A DNA stretch of 15,884 nt from Clostridium sp. UBA2485 (GTDB lineage Bacteria; Bacillota; Clostridia; Clostridiales; Clostridiaceae): NCBI RefSeq assembly GCF_002341865.1, contig NZ_DDOV01000001.1, forward strand, positions 6,826 to 22,709, in the 5' to 3' direction. The notes below the pieces were generated by a model. It worked only from the letters and a program-made list of their open reading frames with translations, did no database searches and was not told where the DNA came from. Shown here piece by piece: positions 7,557 through 15,109 of this stretch. Made by a program: the position numbers and the translations under genes. The first letter of the stretch is position 1. Every line of letters begins with the position of its first letter.

Positions 7557-8336
7557 TTATTTCTTTTCAAACTGTCTTATATATTCTTCTATATATTCAG
7601 GTTCTGCAGTATTCTTAAATATGCCTATTTCATATGTTTCTTCCTGCTTCTCACTGACTTTTTTTCTTAAATTATTTATCATGTCAGAAGGTCTTTTTAG
7701 TGAATTTCTTCTTCCAAACTGAACTGGACAAGGTGTTAAAGCTTCTATTACAGAGAACCCCTTTTTATCAAAAGCTTGTTTTATAACATTTACTAGATGT
7801 TTATAATGTGCTACAGTGCTTCTTGCTATATAAGTTGCTCCTGCAGCTTCACACAATTTACATATATTAAAATCCCTACATACATTTCCACTTTCCGAAG
7901 TAGTAGTTCTAGCATTTAGTGGTGTAGTTGGAGAACATTGCCCTCCTGTCATTCCATATATATTATTATTGAAAACAATTACCTTTAAATCTATATTTCT
8001 TCTACAACCGTGAATAAGGTGATTTCCGCCTATAGCAGTACAATCTCCATCTCCAGTCAAAACTATTACCTCTAGCTCAGGATTGGCGAGTTTTATACCC
8101 TCTGCATAGGCAATAGCTCTTCCATGTAAGGTGTGTACTGTATCAAAATTCATATATTGAGTAGCTCTTGAAGAACAACCTATACCTGATACTATACAAA
8201 TTTTATTTTTATCTATATTTAGAGAGTCAATGGCTTCAACTAGTGCACTTACTATTATTCCATTACCACAACCTGCACACCAAATATGAGGAAGACGATC
8301 TTCTCTCATATATTTTTTAACTAATGCTTCTTTCAT
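7557..8336 (-). CDS. korB: 2-oxoglutarate:ferredoxin oxidoreductase beta subunit
   Basis: Thiamine-diphosphate and iron-sulfur subunit, 259 residues from the chosen start. GDGD at 95-98 followed by FNNNIYGMTGGQ (122-133) is the TPP/Mg motif. Cys20, Cys23, Cys54 and Cys203 have the spacing of the four [4Fe-4S] ligands known in related archaeal enzymes. An upstream ATG at 8357 is in frame, but the ATG at 8336 sits directly behind GGAGGG at ideal distance, so it is chosen. korB then overlaps the end of korA by 20 bp, suggesting translational coupling. It catalyses decarboxylation of the 2-oxoacid and passes electrons to KorD. Confidence 0.93.
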   Translation of the reverse strand: MKEALVKKYMREDRLPHIWCAGCGNGIIVSALVEAIDSLNIDKNKICIVSGIGCSSRATQYMNFDTVHTLHGRAIAYAEGIKLANPELEVIVLTGDGDCTAIGGNHLIHGCRRNIDLKVIVFNNNIYGMTGGQCSPTTPLNARTTTSESGNVCRDFNICKLCEAAGATYIARSTVAHYKHLVNVIKQAFDKKGFSVIEALTPCPVQFGRRNSLKRPSDMINNLRKKVSEKQEETYEIGIFKNTAEPEYIEEYIRQFEKK

Positions 8337-9465
8337 ATGCTCCCTCCATAATTGCACTTTCTAATTCCTTAGTTTTAAAAATTTCACCACAATATTTATT
8401 AATACCTATAACTTTGCATCTATCTCCAACAATTCTTTGAATTTCAAAGATTAATTGCCCAGCATTCAATTCTGGTACAAATATTTTCTCAATGTTATTT
8501 TTTTCTATGATTGATAATAGTGCATTATCTGGGAAAGGCCATATGGTATAAGGTACAAATAAACCTGTAGTATCTTGATTATTATTTAGAACTATTCCTC
8601 TACAAACTCTAGCTGTAGAACCAAAGGCTATAATTAATGATTTGCATTTATCTGTTTTTACTTCATCATATTTAGCTATATCATCTTTATCTTTCTCTAT
8701 TTTATTTAATAATCTTGAGGTTAATTTTTCCGCAACTTCATTGGAGTTAGAAGGATATCCCCATTCATCATGATTTAATCCAGTTACATGAAATTTATAT
8801 CCTTCACCTATTGCAGCCATTGGAGGTATTAAATCCTCTGTATTTTTGTATGGCATATATCCTTCTCTTGCTTCTTCTAAACTAGGTTTCTTTCTATTTA
8901 TAATTTCTATATCTTCCTTTAAATAAACGCTTTCCCTCATATGTGCTATGACTTCATCAAGTAGTAAAATTACAGGAACTCTATATTTCTCTGAGTAATT
9001 AAAGGCTTCAATAGTTAATTCATATGTAGAAGCCACACTATCTGGTGCTATTACTATAACTGGATGATCCCCATGAGTCCCCCATTTACTTTGCATTACA
9101 TCTCCCTGAGATACAGATGTTGGAAGTCCTGTACTTGGACCTCCTCTCATTACATTCACTATCACACAAGGAATTTCAGCCATGGAAGCATATCCAATTA
9201 TCTCTTGTTTTAAGGAAAATCCAGGACCACTAGTTGCAGTCATTGCTTTAACTCCAGTCATAGCTGCTCCAACTACAGCAGCTATTCCTGCAATCTCATC
9301 CTCCATCTGTATAAATACCCCATCAACCTCTGGAAGCTTTACAGAACTTAGTTCCGCAATTTCACTAGCTGGACTTATAGGATATCCACCATAAAATTTC
9401 ATTCCAGCCCTTATAGCGCCTTCAACACAAGCCTCATTTCCTTGTATTAATACTAACTTACTCAT
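8317..9465 (-). CDS. korA: 2-oxoglutarate:ferredoxin oxidoreductase alpha subunit
   Basis: A 382-residue pyrimidine-binding subunit. GGYPISPASE (26-35) is the conserved YPITP-type substrate and CoA motif. It is followed by MEDEIAGIAAVVGAAMTG and ATSGPGFSLKQE, and by a C-terminal domain (about 265-380) of the transketolase C-terminal type. It lacks the fused gamma domain seen in some homologues, consistent with a separate korC. A GTG at 9468 precedes the ATG at 9465; AAGGAGAG eight bases upstream favours the ATG. It overlaps the end of korD by a few bases. The 2-oxoglutarate assignment rests on context; pyruvate and branched-chain enzymes share these motifs. Confidence 0.93.
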   Translation of the reverse strand: MSKLVLIQGNEACVEGAIRAGMKFYGGYPISPASEIAELSSVKLPEVDGVFIQMEDEIAGIAAVVGAAMTGVKAMTATSGPGFSLKQEIIGYASMAEIPCVIVNVMRGGPSTGLPTSVSQGDVMQSKWGTHGDHPVIVIAPDSVASTYELTIEAFNYSEKYRVPVILLLDEVIAHMRESVYLKEDIEIINRKKPSLEEAREGYMPYKNTEDLIPPMAAIGEGYKFHVTGLNHDEWGYPSNSNEVAEKLTSRLLNKIEKDKDDIAKYDEVKTDKCKSLIIAFGSTARVCRGIVLNNNQDTTGLFVPYTIWPFPDNALLSIIEKNNIEKIFVPELNAGQLIFEIQRIVGDRCKVIGINKYCGEIFKTKELESAIMEGAYERSIS

Positions 9466-9646
9466 CACTGTCTCTCCTTATATTTACAGCAAAGTCTGGA
9501 CATATGTCTTCACATATGCCACACTTTATACACTTTTCTTCTTGAATTACTATTGCCTTCATATTATTTTTTCCAAGTACCTTCTTTGGGCAATTGTCTA
9601 TGCATAGTTCACAGCCCTTACACCACGCTTCATTTATATATATCAT
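9458..9646 (-). CDS. korD: 2-oxoglutarate:ferredoxin oxidoreductase delta subunit (2[4Fe-4S] ferredoxin)
   Basis: A 62-residue ferredoxin-type protein with two complete [4Fe-4S] motifs: Cys9, Cys12, Cys15, Cys19 (CKGCELCIDNCP) and Cys39, Cys42, Cys45, Cys49 (CIKCGICEDICP). It carries electrons from the KorB cluster to free ferredoxin. It starts behind AAGGAG 17 bp after the cat2 stop and overlaps korA. The order korD-korA-korB-korC is common for this complex. Confidence 0.93.
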   Translation of the reverse strand: MIYINEAWCKGCELCIDNCPKKVLGKNNMKAIVIQEEKCIKCGICEDICPDFAVNIRRDSDE

Positions 9647-9663
9647 TATTCTAGCTCCTTCAA

Positions 9664-10995
9664 TTATTTATGAATTTTATGATAAATAAAATAGTCAAAT
9701 TGTTTATTAAATCTCTTCTCCCACTCTTTTATAAGCTGGGCTCTAAAATTAGGATGGGCTATATTAATTAAAGCTCTTGCTCTTTCTTTTAAAGATTTTC
9801 CTTTAAGTCCAGCTATCCCATACTCAGTAATTACATAATGTACATCATTCCTAGAGGTGGTTACTGCTGTACCTTCTTCTAAAAATGGAACAATTCTAGA
9901 TATGGTACCTTTTGCTGCAGTGGACGGCATTGCTATTATAGATTTCCCGCCATTAGATATATTAGCTCCTCTTACAAAGTCTACTTGCCCTCCTACACCA
10001 CTAAATTGTTTCAAACCCATGGATTCAGCTGCAACTTGTCCCATTAAATCTATTTGTATACAGGAATTGATAGATACCATATTATCATTTTTACCTATAA
10101 TACAAGGGTCATTTACATAATCTACAGGATGCATTTCTATCATTGGATTATTATCTATAAAGTTATAGAATTTCTTTGTTCCCATGAAAAAAGATACTAC
10201 CATCTTATCCTTATGAAGAGTCTTTTTCTTATTATTAATTACCCCTGATTCAACTAACTCTAATACTCCATCAGAAATCATTTCAGAATGAATACCTAGG
10301 TCTTTTTTATCCTTTAAAAATAATAACACTGCATCAGGAATAGAACCTATTCCAAGTTGGAGAGTAGAGCCGTCTTCTATAAGCTCTGCACAATTTTTAC
10401 CAATGGCTTTTTCTACTTCTCCAATTTCACTAGGTTTTATCTCTATTAATGGATAATTAACCTCTACTATATAATCAATATCCTTTACATGAATAAAAGA
10501 ATCTCCTAGAGTTCTTGGCATATTAGGATTAATTTCAGCTATGACAATATCTGCACACTCTGCTGCTGGTTTTGTGTAGTCGTTAGACACACCAAAACTA
10601 CAAAATCCATGTTCATCAGGGGTAGAAATTTGAATTATTGCTACATTTACTTTTAGGTACTCTTCTCTAAAAAGTTTTGGAATTTCTGAAAAGAAACAAG
10701 GGGTAAAATCAGCTCTTCCATCCACTATAGCATTTCTTGTGGATGAACCAGCAAAAAGAGAATTATGTTTAAAATTGAATTCTTTTTCCTCTTTCACATA
10801 TCCACCTGTACCTATTCCTATCATGTGAACAATTTCTATATTTGAAAACTTATCACTATCCCTTACCATAGCATCTATAACTGCTTTAGGTTCTCCAGCT
10901 GCATGGCCTATTACAACTCTATACCCATTTTTTATTTTATCCGCTGCTTCACTTTCAGATATAACTTTTTCTTTATATAACTCTCTCCAATCCAT
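9664..10995 (-). CDS. cat2: 4-hydroxybutyrate CoA-transferase
   Basis: Transfers CoA from acetyl-CoA or butyryl-CoA to 4-hydroxybutyrate, giving the substrate of AbfD. It has 443 residues, slightly longer than remembered for C. kluyveri Cat2 (about 429) because of a C-terminal tail after EKRF. The catalytic glutamate is Glu238 in GIHSEMISDG, the same position as in C. aminobutyricum AbfT. Other family blocks are SFGVSNDYTKPAAE (133-146), NMPRTLGDSFIHV, TLQLGIGSIPDAVL and SGVGGQVDFVRGA. It starts behind AAGGAG 24 bp after abfD. abfT is an equally valid gene name. An acetate or butyrate CoA-transferase role is less likely in this setting. Confidence 0.94.
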   Translation of the reverse strand: MDWRELYKEKVISESEAADKIKNGYRVVIGHAAGEPKAVIDAMVRDSDKFSNIEIVHMIGIGTGGYVKEEKEFNFKHNSLFAGSSTRNAIVDGRADFTPCFFSEIPKLFREEYLKVNVAIIQISTPDEHGFCSFGVSNDYTKPAAECADIVIAEINPNMPRTLGDSFIHVKDIDYIVEVNYPLIEIKPSEIGEVEKAIGKNCAELIEDGSTLQLGIGSIPDAVLLFLKDKKDLGIHSEMISDGVLELVESGVINNKKKTLHKDKMVVSFFMGTKKFYNFIDNNPMIEMHPVDYVNDPCIIGKNDNMVSINSCIQIDLMGQVAAESMGLKQFSGVGGQVDFVRGANISNGGKSIIAMPSTAAKGTISRIVPFLEEGTAVTTSRNDVHYVITEYGIAGLKGKSLKERARALINIAHPNFRAQLIKEWEKRFNKQFDYFIYHKIHK

Positions 10996-11019
10996 TTTTT
11001 TACTCCTTGTGCTCTCAGT

Positions 11020-12474
11020 TTATTCTTTTATCTTTGCAATATTTTTAGCTAATTTCTTTTTATCTTCAAGGTTTCCTTGTCTTGAAATCATAATTCTCTG
11101 TGCCTGAGGTGAACCAGCACCATGCATAGATTCTGTTCTATAACCTACTGCTGCTGTTCCCAAGGTTATGTTTTCTATAAGTCTTAAAATTCTCATTCTG
11201 TCTTCAGTTGATACACTTGCAACACCTTTTAAATACTTTTCTACATAAGGTCCTATTTCTGGATCTCTAAGATCTTTTTCAGAAGGCATAGTTACCATAA
11301 GTCCACCAGCAATGTCTTCTGCTAGTCTAGCTATTTCATAAGGGAATCTTGTTATATTTTGCTTGCATACATTGGCAAGTAATAAATCTATTTGATAATT
11401 TCCAGATTTTGTTTTGCAGCCTTCACAAGAACATGCTATGCCGCAGCTGTATAAAGTCTCATTTAAATGAATCATCTCTATAAGTTTATCCTTTATATGA
11501 GAAGCTTTATTTGCTCCATTATAATCTGCTGCTGTGGCTGCAGCCCCAATAAGTACATCTCCTACCCCAACTTTACAGCCGCCATAACTTTGCCTATGAT
11601 ATCCTGCAAATCTTTCTACTAGCATACCTGCAAATTCAGTTTCTCCATTTAAGAAGATTCTCTCATTTGGTACAAATACATCATCAAAAATTGTTAAAGT
11701 CTCATGTCCGCCAAAGTTTGAGTTTCCAATATCTATATCTGCACCTTCTTCAATTTTTCTTGTATCGCAGGATTGACGTCCATATATACTAAATATCCCC
11801 TCTGTGTCTACAGGTACAGAAAATGCCACTGCCCAATCTTTATCTTCTGGTTTCATAGATATAGTTGGCATAACAAGTATTTCGTGAGAATTTATCATTC
11901 CTGTTTGATGAGCTTTTGCTCCTCTCACTACTATTCCATCTTCTCTTCTTTCCACTACCCTAAGGTATAAATCAGGATCTTCCTGTTTACTTGGTGATAA
12001 TCCTCTATCTCCTTTTGGATCCGTCATAGCTCCGTCAACTACTAAATCATTCTCTTGAACATATATCATATATTCTTTAAATCTTTCATGATAATTAGTT
12101 CCATATGCCTCATCAATTTCAAAAGTACTACTATAAACTGCATTAAAAGCATCCATGCCTACACAACGTTGAAAGCAAGAAGCAGTTTTTTGACCACATA
12201 ACCTTTGCATCTTAACTTTATTTATTAAATCCTCAGCACTTTGATGAATGTGGCAAAACCTATTTATTTTTTTCCCTGTAAGATTTGAAACTGCTGTCAT
12301 TACATCAGAATATTCATCCTTCTGTGCTAGTTCATAAGTCATAGCCACTGAATTTAGTGATGGTCTAATCATTGGATGGTCCACTGGATTTTCTACTAAT
12401 TTACCAAATAGATACACTTTAGTTTTTAGTTTCCTCAAGCTTTCTATATATTCTTCTTTAGTCATTAAACCCAT
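11020..12474 (-). CDS. abfD: 4-hydroxybutyryl-CoA dehydratase / vinylacetyl-CoA isomerase
   Basis: Converts 4-hydroxybutyryl-CoA to crotonyl-CoA through a ketyl-radical mechanism using FAD and a [4Fe-4S] cluster. Its 484 residues are close to the ~490 of C. aminobutyricum AbfD. The cluster ligands are all present, offset by one from that enzyme: Cys100 and Cys104 (TASCFQRCVGMDAF), His293 and Cys300 (GYHRQSYGGCK). Tyr297 and Lys301 of the active site are kept, as is the glutamate in GYRTESMHGAGS (Glu448). A loop near 400-415 is shorter than remembered. First gene of the operon, with GGAGG seven bases before ATG and a sigma-54 promoter giving a leader of only ~27 bases. The protein is oxygen-sensitive in characterised cases, fitting an anaerobe. 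Confidence 0.97.
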   Translation of the reverse strand: MGLMTKEEYIESLRKLKTKVYLFGKLVENPVDHPMIRPSLNSVAMTYELAQKDEYSDVMTAVSNLTGKKINRFCHIHQSAEDLINKVKMQRLCGQKTASCFQRCVGMDAFNAVYSSTFEIDEAYGTNYHERFKEYMIYVQENDLVVDGAMTDPKGDRGLSPSKQEDPDLYLRVVERREDGIVVRGAKAHQTGMINSHEILVMPTISMKPEDKDWAVAFSVPVDTEGIFSIYGRQSCDTRKIEEGADIDIGNSNFGGHETLTIFDDVFVPNERIFLNGETEFAGMLVERFAGYHRQSYGGCKVGVGDVLIGAAATAADYNGANKASHIKDKLIEMIHLNETLYSCGIACSCEGCKTKSGNYQIDLLLANVCKQNITRFPYEIARLAEDIAGGLMVTMPSEKDLRDPEIGPYVEKYLKGVASVSTEDRMRILRLIENITLGTAAVGYRTESMHGAGSPQAQRIMISRQGNLEDKKKLAKNIAKIKE

Positions 12475-12510
12475 AAAAATTCCTCCCTTTCATTTATCTG
12501 ATTAATATTA

Positions 12511-12530
12511 AAAGCAACTTCCGTGCCAAC
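12511..12530 (-). promoter_or_regulatory. Sigma-54 (-24/-12) promoter of the abfD operon
   Basis: The minus strand reads TTGGCACGGAAGTTGCTTT. The GG of the -24 element (12527-12526) and the GC of the -12 element (12515-12514) are ten bases apart, and the whole matches the TGGCACG-N4-TTGCW consensus without a mismatch. The predicted start is near 12502, 28 bases before the abfD ATG. Such promoters need an AAA+ activator, and one is encoded just upstream. Confidence 0.93.
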
Positions 12531-12575
12531 TTTAAATGTTTGTGTAAACTCCCTATTTTCCTCAATTCTTTTAAT

Positions 12576-12638
12576 TAAAAAAAATCATATAATCTATAAT
12601 TATCACTGAAAATTTGCAATAATTATATTTTATATGAT
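12576..12638 (-). terminator. Terminator hairpin, promoter-proximal copy
   Basis: Arms 12584-12603 and 12619-12638 form a 20-bp AT-only stem with two mismatched positions, followed on the minus strand by eight T. It is the diverged copy of the hairpin at 12920-12981 and lies between the presumed activator site and the sigma-54 promoter. Confidence 0.65.
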
Positions 12639-12674
12639 GTAAACCTTATATTTATCAATGCCTTCTATAGTTAT

Positions 12675-12704
12675 ATGCAATAATGCAACTATGCAAGATT
12701 GCAT
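12675..12704. promoter_or_regulatory. Presumed sigma-54 activator binding site (UAS), four 8-base units
   Basis: ATGCAA occurs at 12675, 12683 and 12691, followed by its inverse TTGCAT at 12699: four hexamers at exact 8-base steps. The last two form the palindrome ATGCAAGATTGCAT. The centre lies ~190 bp upstream of the predicted start of abfD, a normal distance for an enhancer bound by a Fis-type HTH activator. Binding by the regulator at 13059-14114 is inferred. Confidence 0.6.
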
Positions 12705-12715
12705 GTTAAAAAATT

Positions 12716-12880
12716 ATTTATCGAAACTATTTTTTGATTTAATCTTCATATATTTTTCTTTTTCTAATGAATGTGATGAATTTATTTCTAAGGTCTTTGC
12801 TACAATTTTACATTTTTGCATCTGTTAAACAACTTATTGTAATCTCTACTTTATCAATAGTCTCCTTCACATTACATAGT
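12716..12880 (-). pseudogene. Relic of the 3' end of the sigma-54 activator gene
   Basis: This stretch is a diverged copy of 13057-13222, the C-terminal coding end of the activator. Translated on the minus strand it still gives IKMYKEKELSHSSNIELTKAVIKC, against IKMYKQRKRILTSPDIKLAKAAIKI in the intact protein (read C- to N-terminal). It has small indels and a stop in the matching frame, and there is no start or AAA+ domain. It arose with the tandem duplication 12551-12880 / 12894-13222 and is not expected to be made. Confidence 0.7.
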
Positions 12881-12893
12881 TTTTTGTATGGGT

Positions 12894-13222
12894 TCCACAT
12901 TTCCATCAATTCCTTAAATAAAAAAAATCATATAAAATATAATTATCACTTAAAATTTGTAATAATTATATTTTATATGATGCAAGTTCTATGTTTATCA
13001 ACACTTCTATAGTCATATGCAATAATGCAACTGCACAAATTATATGTTAAAAAATTATTTATTTAAAATCATTTTCTGATCTAATCTTCATATATTTTTG
13101 TCTCTTTCTGATGAGGGTCGATGGATCTATTTTTAAAGCTTTTGCTGCAATTTTTATATTCCCATACCTCGTTAAAGCATCTATTATAATTTCCATCTCC
13201 ACCTTATCCATAATTTCCTTTA
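12894..13222. repeat. Tandem duplication, gene-proximal copy
   Basis: Second copy of the unit at 12551-12880, overlapping the intact 3' end of the activator gene. Its ATGCAA cluster (13017-13046) keeps two hexamers (13017 and 13025) and has decayed after a one-base loss, whereas its terminator hairpin is perfect. Confidence 0.75.
12920..12981 (-). terminator. Intrinsic terminator of the yitT-activator unit
   Basis: A perfect 20-bp stem (12927-12946 with 12962-12981), 15-base loop, then eight T on the minus strand, ~80 bases after the activator stop. It ends the regulator transcript, so the abfD operon depends on its own sigma-54 promoter. Confidence 0.85.
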
Positions 13223-14114
13223 AGCTATAGCCTTTTATGGAATAGTTGCTTATGCTAAGTATATAATCCTGTTCCACTCTTATGTTGCTAATTTCCTCTG
13301 GTAAGTTCCTTTCCTCTACTATGGCATTTTCGTTCATTATAATTTGTCTTTCTATCACATTTCTAAGTTCCCTAACATTTCCTGGCCATTCATAGTTGTA
13401 AAGATATTCTAAAGTTTCTTCACTAAAACTACATTTAGAACTATATTTCTTATTTATGCACTCTGTAAAATGCTCTATAAGTAATAAAATATCTTCTTTT
13501 CGCTTTCTTAGAGGAGGAATTTCTATAGGAAATACACTGAGTCTATAATATAAATCCTCTCTAAATAGCTTCATATTTATTAATTCTTTTAAATCTTTAT
13601 TAGTAGCTGCAATTATCCTTATATCTACTGAAATTAATTCCGTACCACCAACTTTTTCTATTTGCTTTTCTTGAAGTACTCTTAAAAGTTTAACTTGTGT
13701 TGTTAGAGGAAGCTCTCCTACTTCATCTAAGAATACAGCACCTCCATCTGCCAATTGAAATAGTCCTATTTTTCCTCCTTTATTAGCTCCTGTAAAAGCT
13801 CCTGGCTCATAGCCAAATAGCTCAGATTCTATAAGGTTTTCTGGTATTGCACCACAGTTTATTGTTATAAAGGCTTTGTCCTTTCTTGAACTATTATAAT
13901 GAATATACTTAGCTATTCCTTCCTTACCCACCCCAGTCTCCCCTAAAATTAAAGTTGTAATATCTGTCTTAGAAATTTTTGTAGCATTCTTTAGAACTGC
14001 AACCATAGAGTCATCTTTTATTAGCATGCCACTAATATCATAAAGTTTTTCCTTCATCTGATCTATTTTTTTATCTTCTACAAAATGCCCATTATAACAT
14101 TTATCTCTTCTCAT
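13059..14114 (-). CDS. Sigma-54-dependent transcriptional activator without sensor domain
   Basis: A 351-residue bacterial enhancer-binding protein. A ~50-residue linker-like N-terminus precedes the AAA+ domain: Walker A GETGVGKE (58-65), the sigma-54 contact loop GAFTGA (105-110), Walker B VFLDE (127-131), the YYRLSVFPI region and WPGNVREL. A Fis-type HTH lies at about 320-345 (NIKIAAKALKIDPSTLIRKR). PAS, GAF or receiver domains usual in this family are missing. In-frame stop codons just before the ATG exclude an extension, so sensing must lie elsewhere. It starts 16 bp after yitT and is probably cotranscribed with it from the riboswitch-controlled promoter. The target is inferred to be the abfD promoter downstream. 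PspF is a known activator of similar domain content. Confidence 0.93.
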   Translation of the reverse strand: MRRDKCYNGHFVEDKKIDQMKEKLYDISGMLIKDDSMVAVLKNATKISKTDITTLILGETGVGKEGIAKYIHYNSSRKDKAFITINCGAIPENLIESELFGYEPGAFTGANKGGKIGLFQLADGGAVFLDEVGELPLTTQVKLLRVLQEKQIEKVGGTELISVDIRIIAATNKDLKELINMKLFREDLYYRLSVFPIEIPPLRKRKEDILLLIEHFTECINKKYSSKCSFSEETLEYLYNYEWPGNVRELRNVIERQIIMNENAIVEERNLPEEISNIRVEQDYILSISNYSIKGYSLKEIMDKVEMEIIIDALTRYGNIKIAAKALKIDPSTLIRKRQKYMKIRSENDFK

Positions 14115-14130
14115 ATTCCACCACCTCTAA

Positions 14131-14982
14131 TTAATGATTAATACTTTTAAAACCATAGCCGAATACTTCATATACATTATTTACTGTTACAAAGGCCTCA
14201 TTATCAATCTCATTAATATAATGCTTTAATTTTGCAAACTCTCTTCTTCCTATAAGTACTACAATTATATTCTTATCTTTATTTGTAAAACCACCTCTTC
14301 CATTGTAGAAGGTAGACCCTTTATTTAAATCCTTGATAATAAAATCATTAATCTTATCATATTTATCACTAATTATAGTAACTTCTTTAGAAATGTTAAT
14401 TCCCTCTATAACAGAATCTATAACAAATCCATTTATAATTACTCCTAGCATTGCGTACATTGATAGCTTTAGCCCAAAAGCAAAGGCTGCAGCCACAGTA
14501 ATACTTAAATCTGATAATAGTACACCTTTTCCTAAATCAATATGAAAAAATTTGTTTAAAATTTTTGCTATGATATCTGTACCTCCAGTAGATGCATCTT
14601 GATTAAATACAATGCCCATGCCAGCACCGGATATCAAAATTCCAAAAATAAGCTCTAAGAACAAATCACCTGTAATTGAATGTGTAAGTTTTACTGTTTT
14701 CTCTAAAATTAAAACCATAAAAGATACTCCAAAACTAGAGTATATGGTTTTAACACCAAAATTACTTCCAATAAAAATAAATGCTACTATGAAAAGTACT
14801 ATATTTATAGCTATCATTATAATTCCTACTGAAACGTTAGGAATAAAATAATTAATAACTATAGCTAAACCATTAGCTCCTCCTATGGCTAAATTATTAG
14901 TCATTAAAAAAAAGTACATTCCACATGCCACCATAATAATTCCTAAATTGATTAACATAAATTCTTTAATTTTCCTCACCAT
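14131..14982 (-). CDS. YitT-family membrane protein (DUF161 + DUF2179)
   Basis: A 283-residue integral membrane protein with about five or six hydrophobic segments (roughly 9-27, 50-73, 80-95, 107-126, 155-175, 176-192) and a soluble C-terminal domain (about 198-280) of the DUF2179 type. Family motifs include AIGGANGLAIVINYF (32-46) and NQDASTGGTDIIAKIL (127-142). The family's transport substrate is not established. It starts behind GGAGG at good distance. It is the first gene after a cobalamin riboswitch and terminator, which suggests B12-dependent expression and perhaps a part in uptake of cobalamin, a precursor or a metabolite of the controlled pathway. It is followed at 16 bp by the sigma-54 activator. 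Confidence 0.9.
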   Translation of the reverse strand: MVRKIKEFMLINLGIIMVACGMYFFLMTNNLAIGGANGLAIVINYFIPNVSVGIIMIAINIVLFIVAFIFIGSNFGVKTIYSSFGVSFMVLILEKTVKLTHSITGDLFLELIFGILISGAGMGIVFNQDASTGGTDIIAKILNKFFHIDLGKGVLLSDLSITVAAAFAFGLKLSMYAMLGVIINGFVIDSVIEGINISKEVTIISDKYDKINDFIIKDLNKGSTFYNGRGGFTNKDKNIIVVLIGRREFAKLKHYINEIDNEAFVTVNNVYEVFGYGFKSINH

Positions 14983-15027
14983 AAAAAACCTCCATTAACA
15001 TTTTACTCTTTAACTTTCGATATATTG

Positions 15028-15069
15028 CCTAAAATAACAAAACCTCTTAACTCAAGAGTTAAGAGGTTT
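15028..15069 (-). terminator. Terminator hairpin of the riboswitch expression platform
   Basis: A perfect 14-bp stem, AAACCTCTTAACTC at 15040-15053 with its complement at 15056-15069 and a 2-base loop, runs on the minus strand into TTTTGTTATTTTA. It sits between the aptamer and yitT, ~57 bases before the start codon, so it is the likely off-switch when cobalamin is bound. The T-run is interrupted by a G. Confidence 0.8.
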
Positions 15070-15109
15070 AAAATCGCACAGAAGAAAGCCTATATAAAAG
15101 CAAAATAAA

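Larger units (their letters stand above)
12551..12880. repeat. Tandem duplication, promoter-proximal copy
   Basis: Runs parallel to 12894-13222 at a constant offset of about 341-343 bases. The shared order is T-run and hairpin, ATGCAA cluster, the shared stop region GTTAAAAAATTATTTAT, then the HTH-coding end of the regulator. The copies differ by many substitutions and a few indels, so the event is old. Because it carries the presumed enhancer, the duplication may have placed the activator site near the promoter. Confidence 0.75.

Noticed and set aside
8337..8357. Upstream in-frame start of korB at 8357
   Set aside because: It has no ribosome site, and the ATG at 8336 stands just behind GGAGGG and gives the usual N-terminus of KorB proteins.
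12767..13012. 81-codon plus-strand open frame between abfD and the activator
   Set aside because: It runs antisense through the regulator relic and one terminator hairpin, has no good ribosome site, and its hydrophobic composition is what AT-rich DNA gives.
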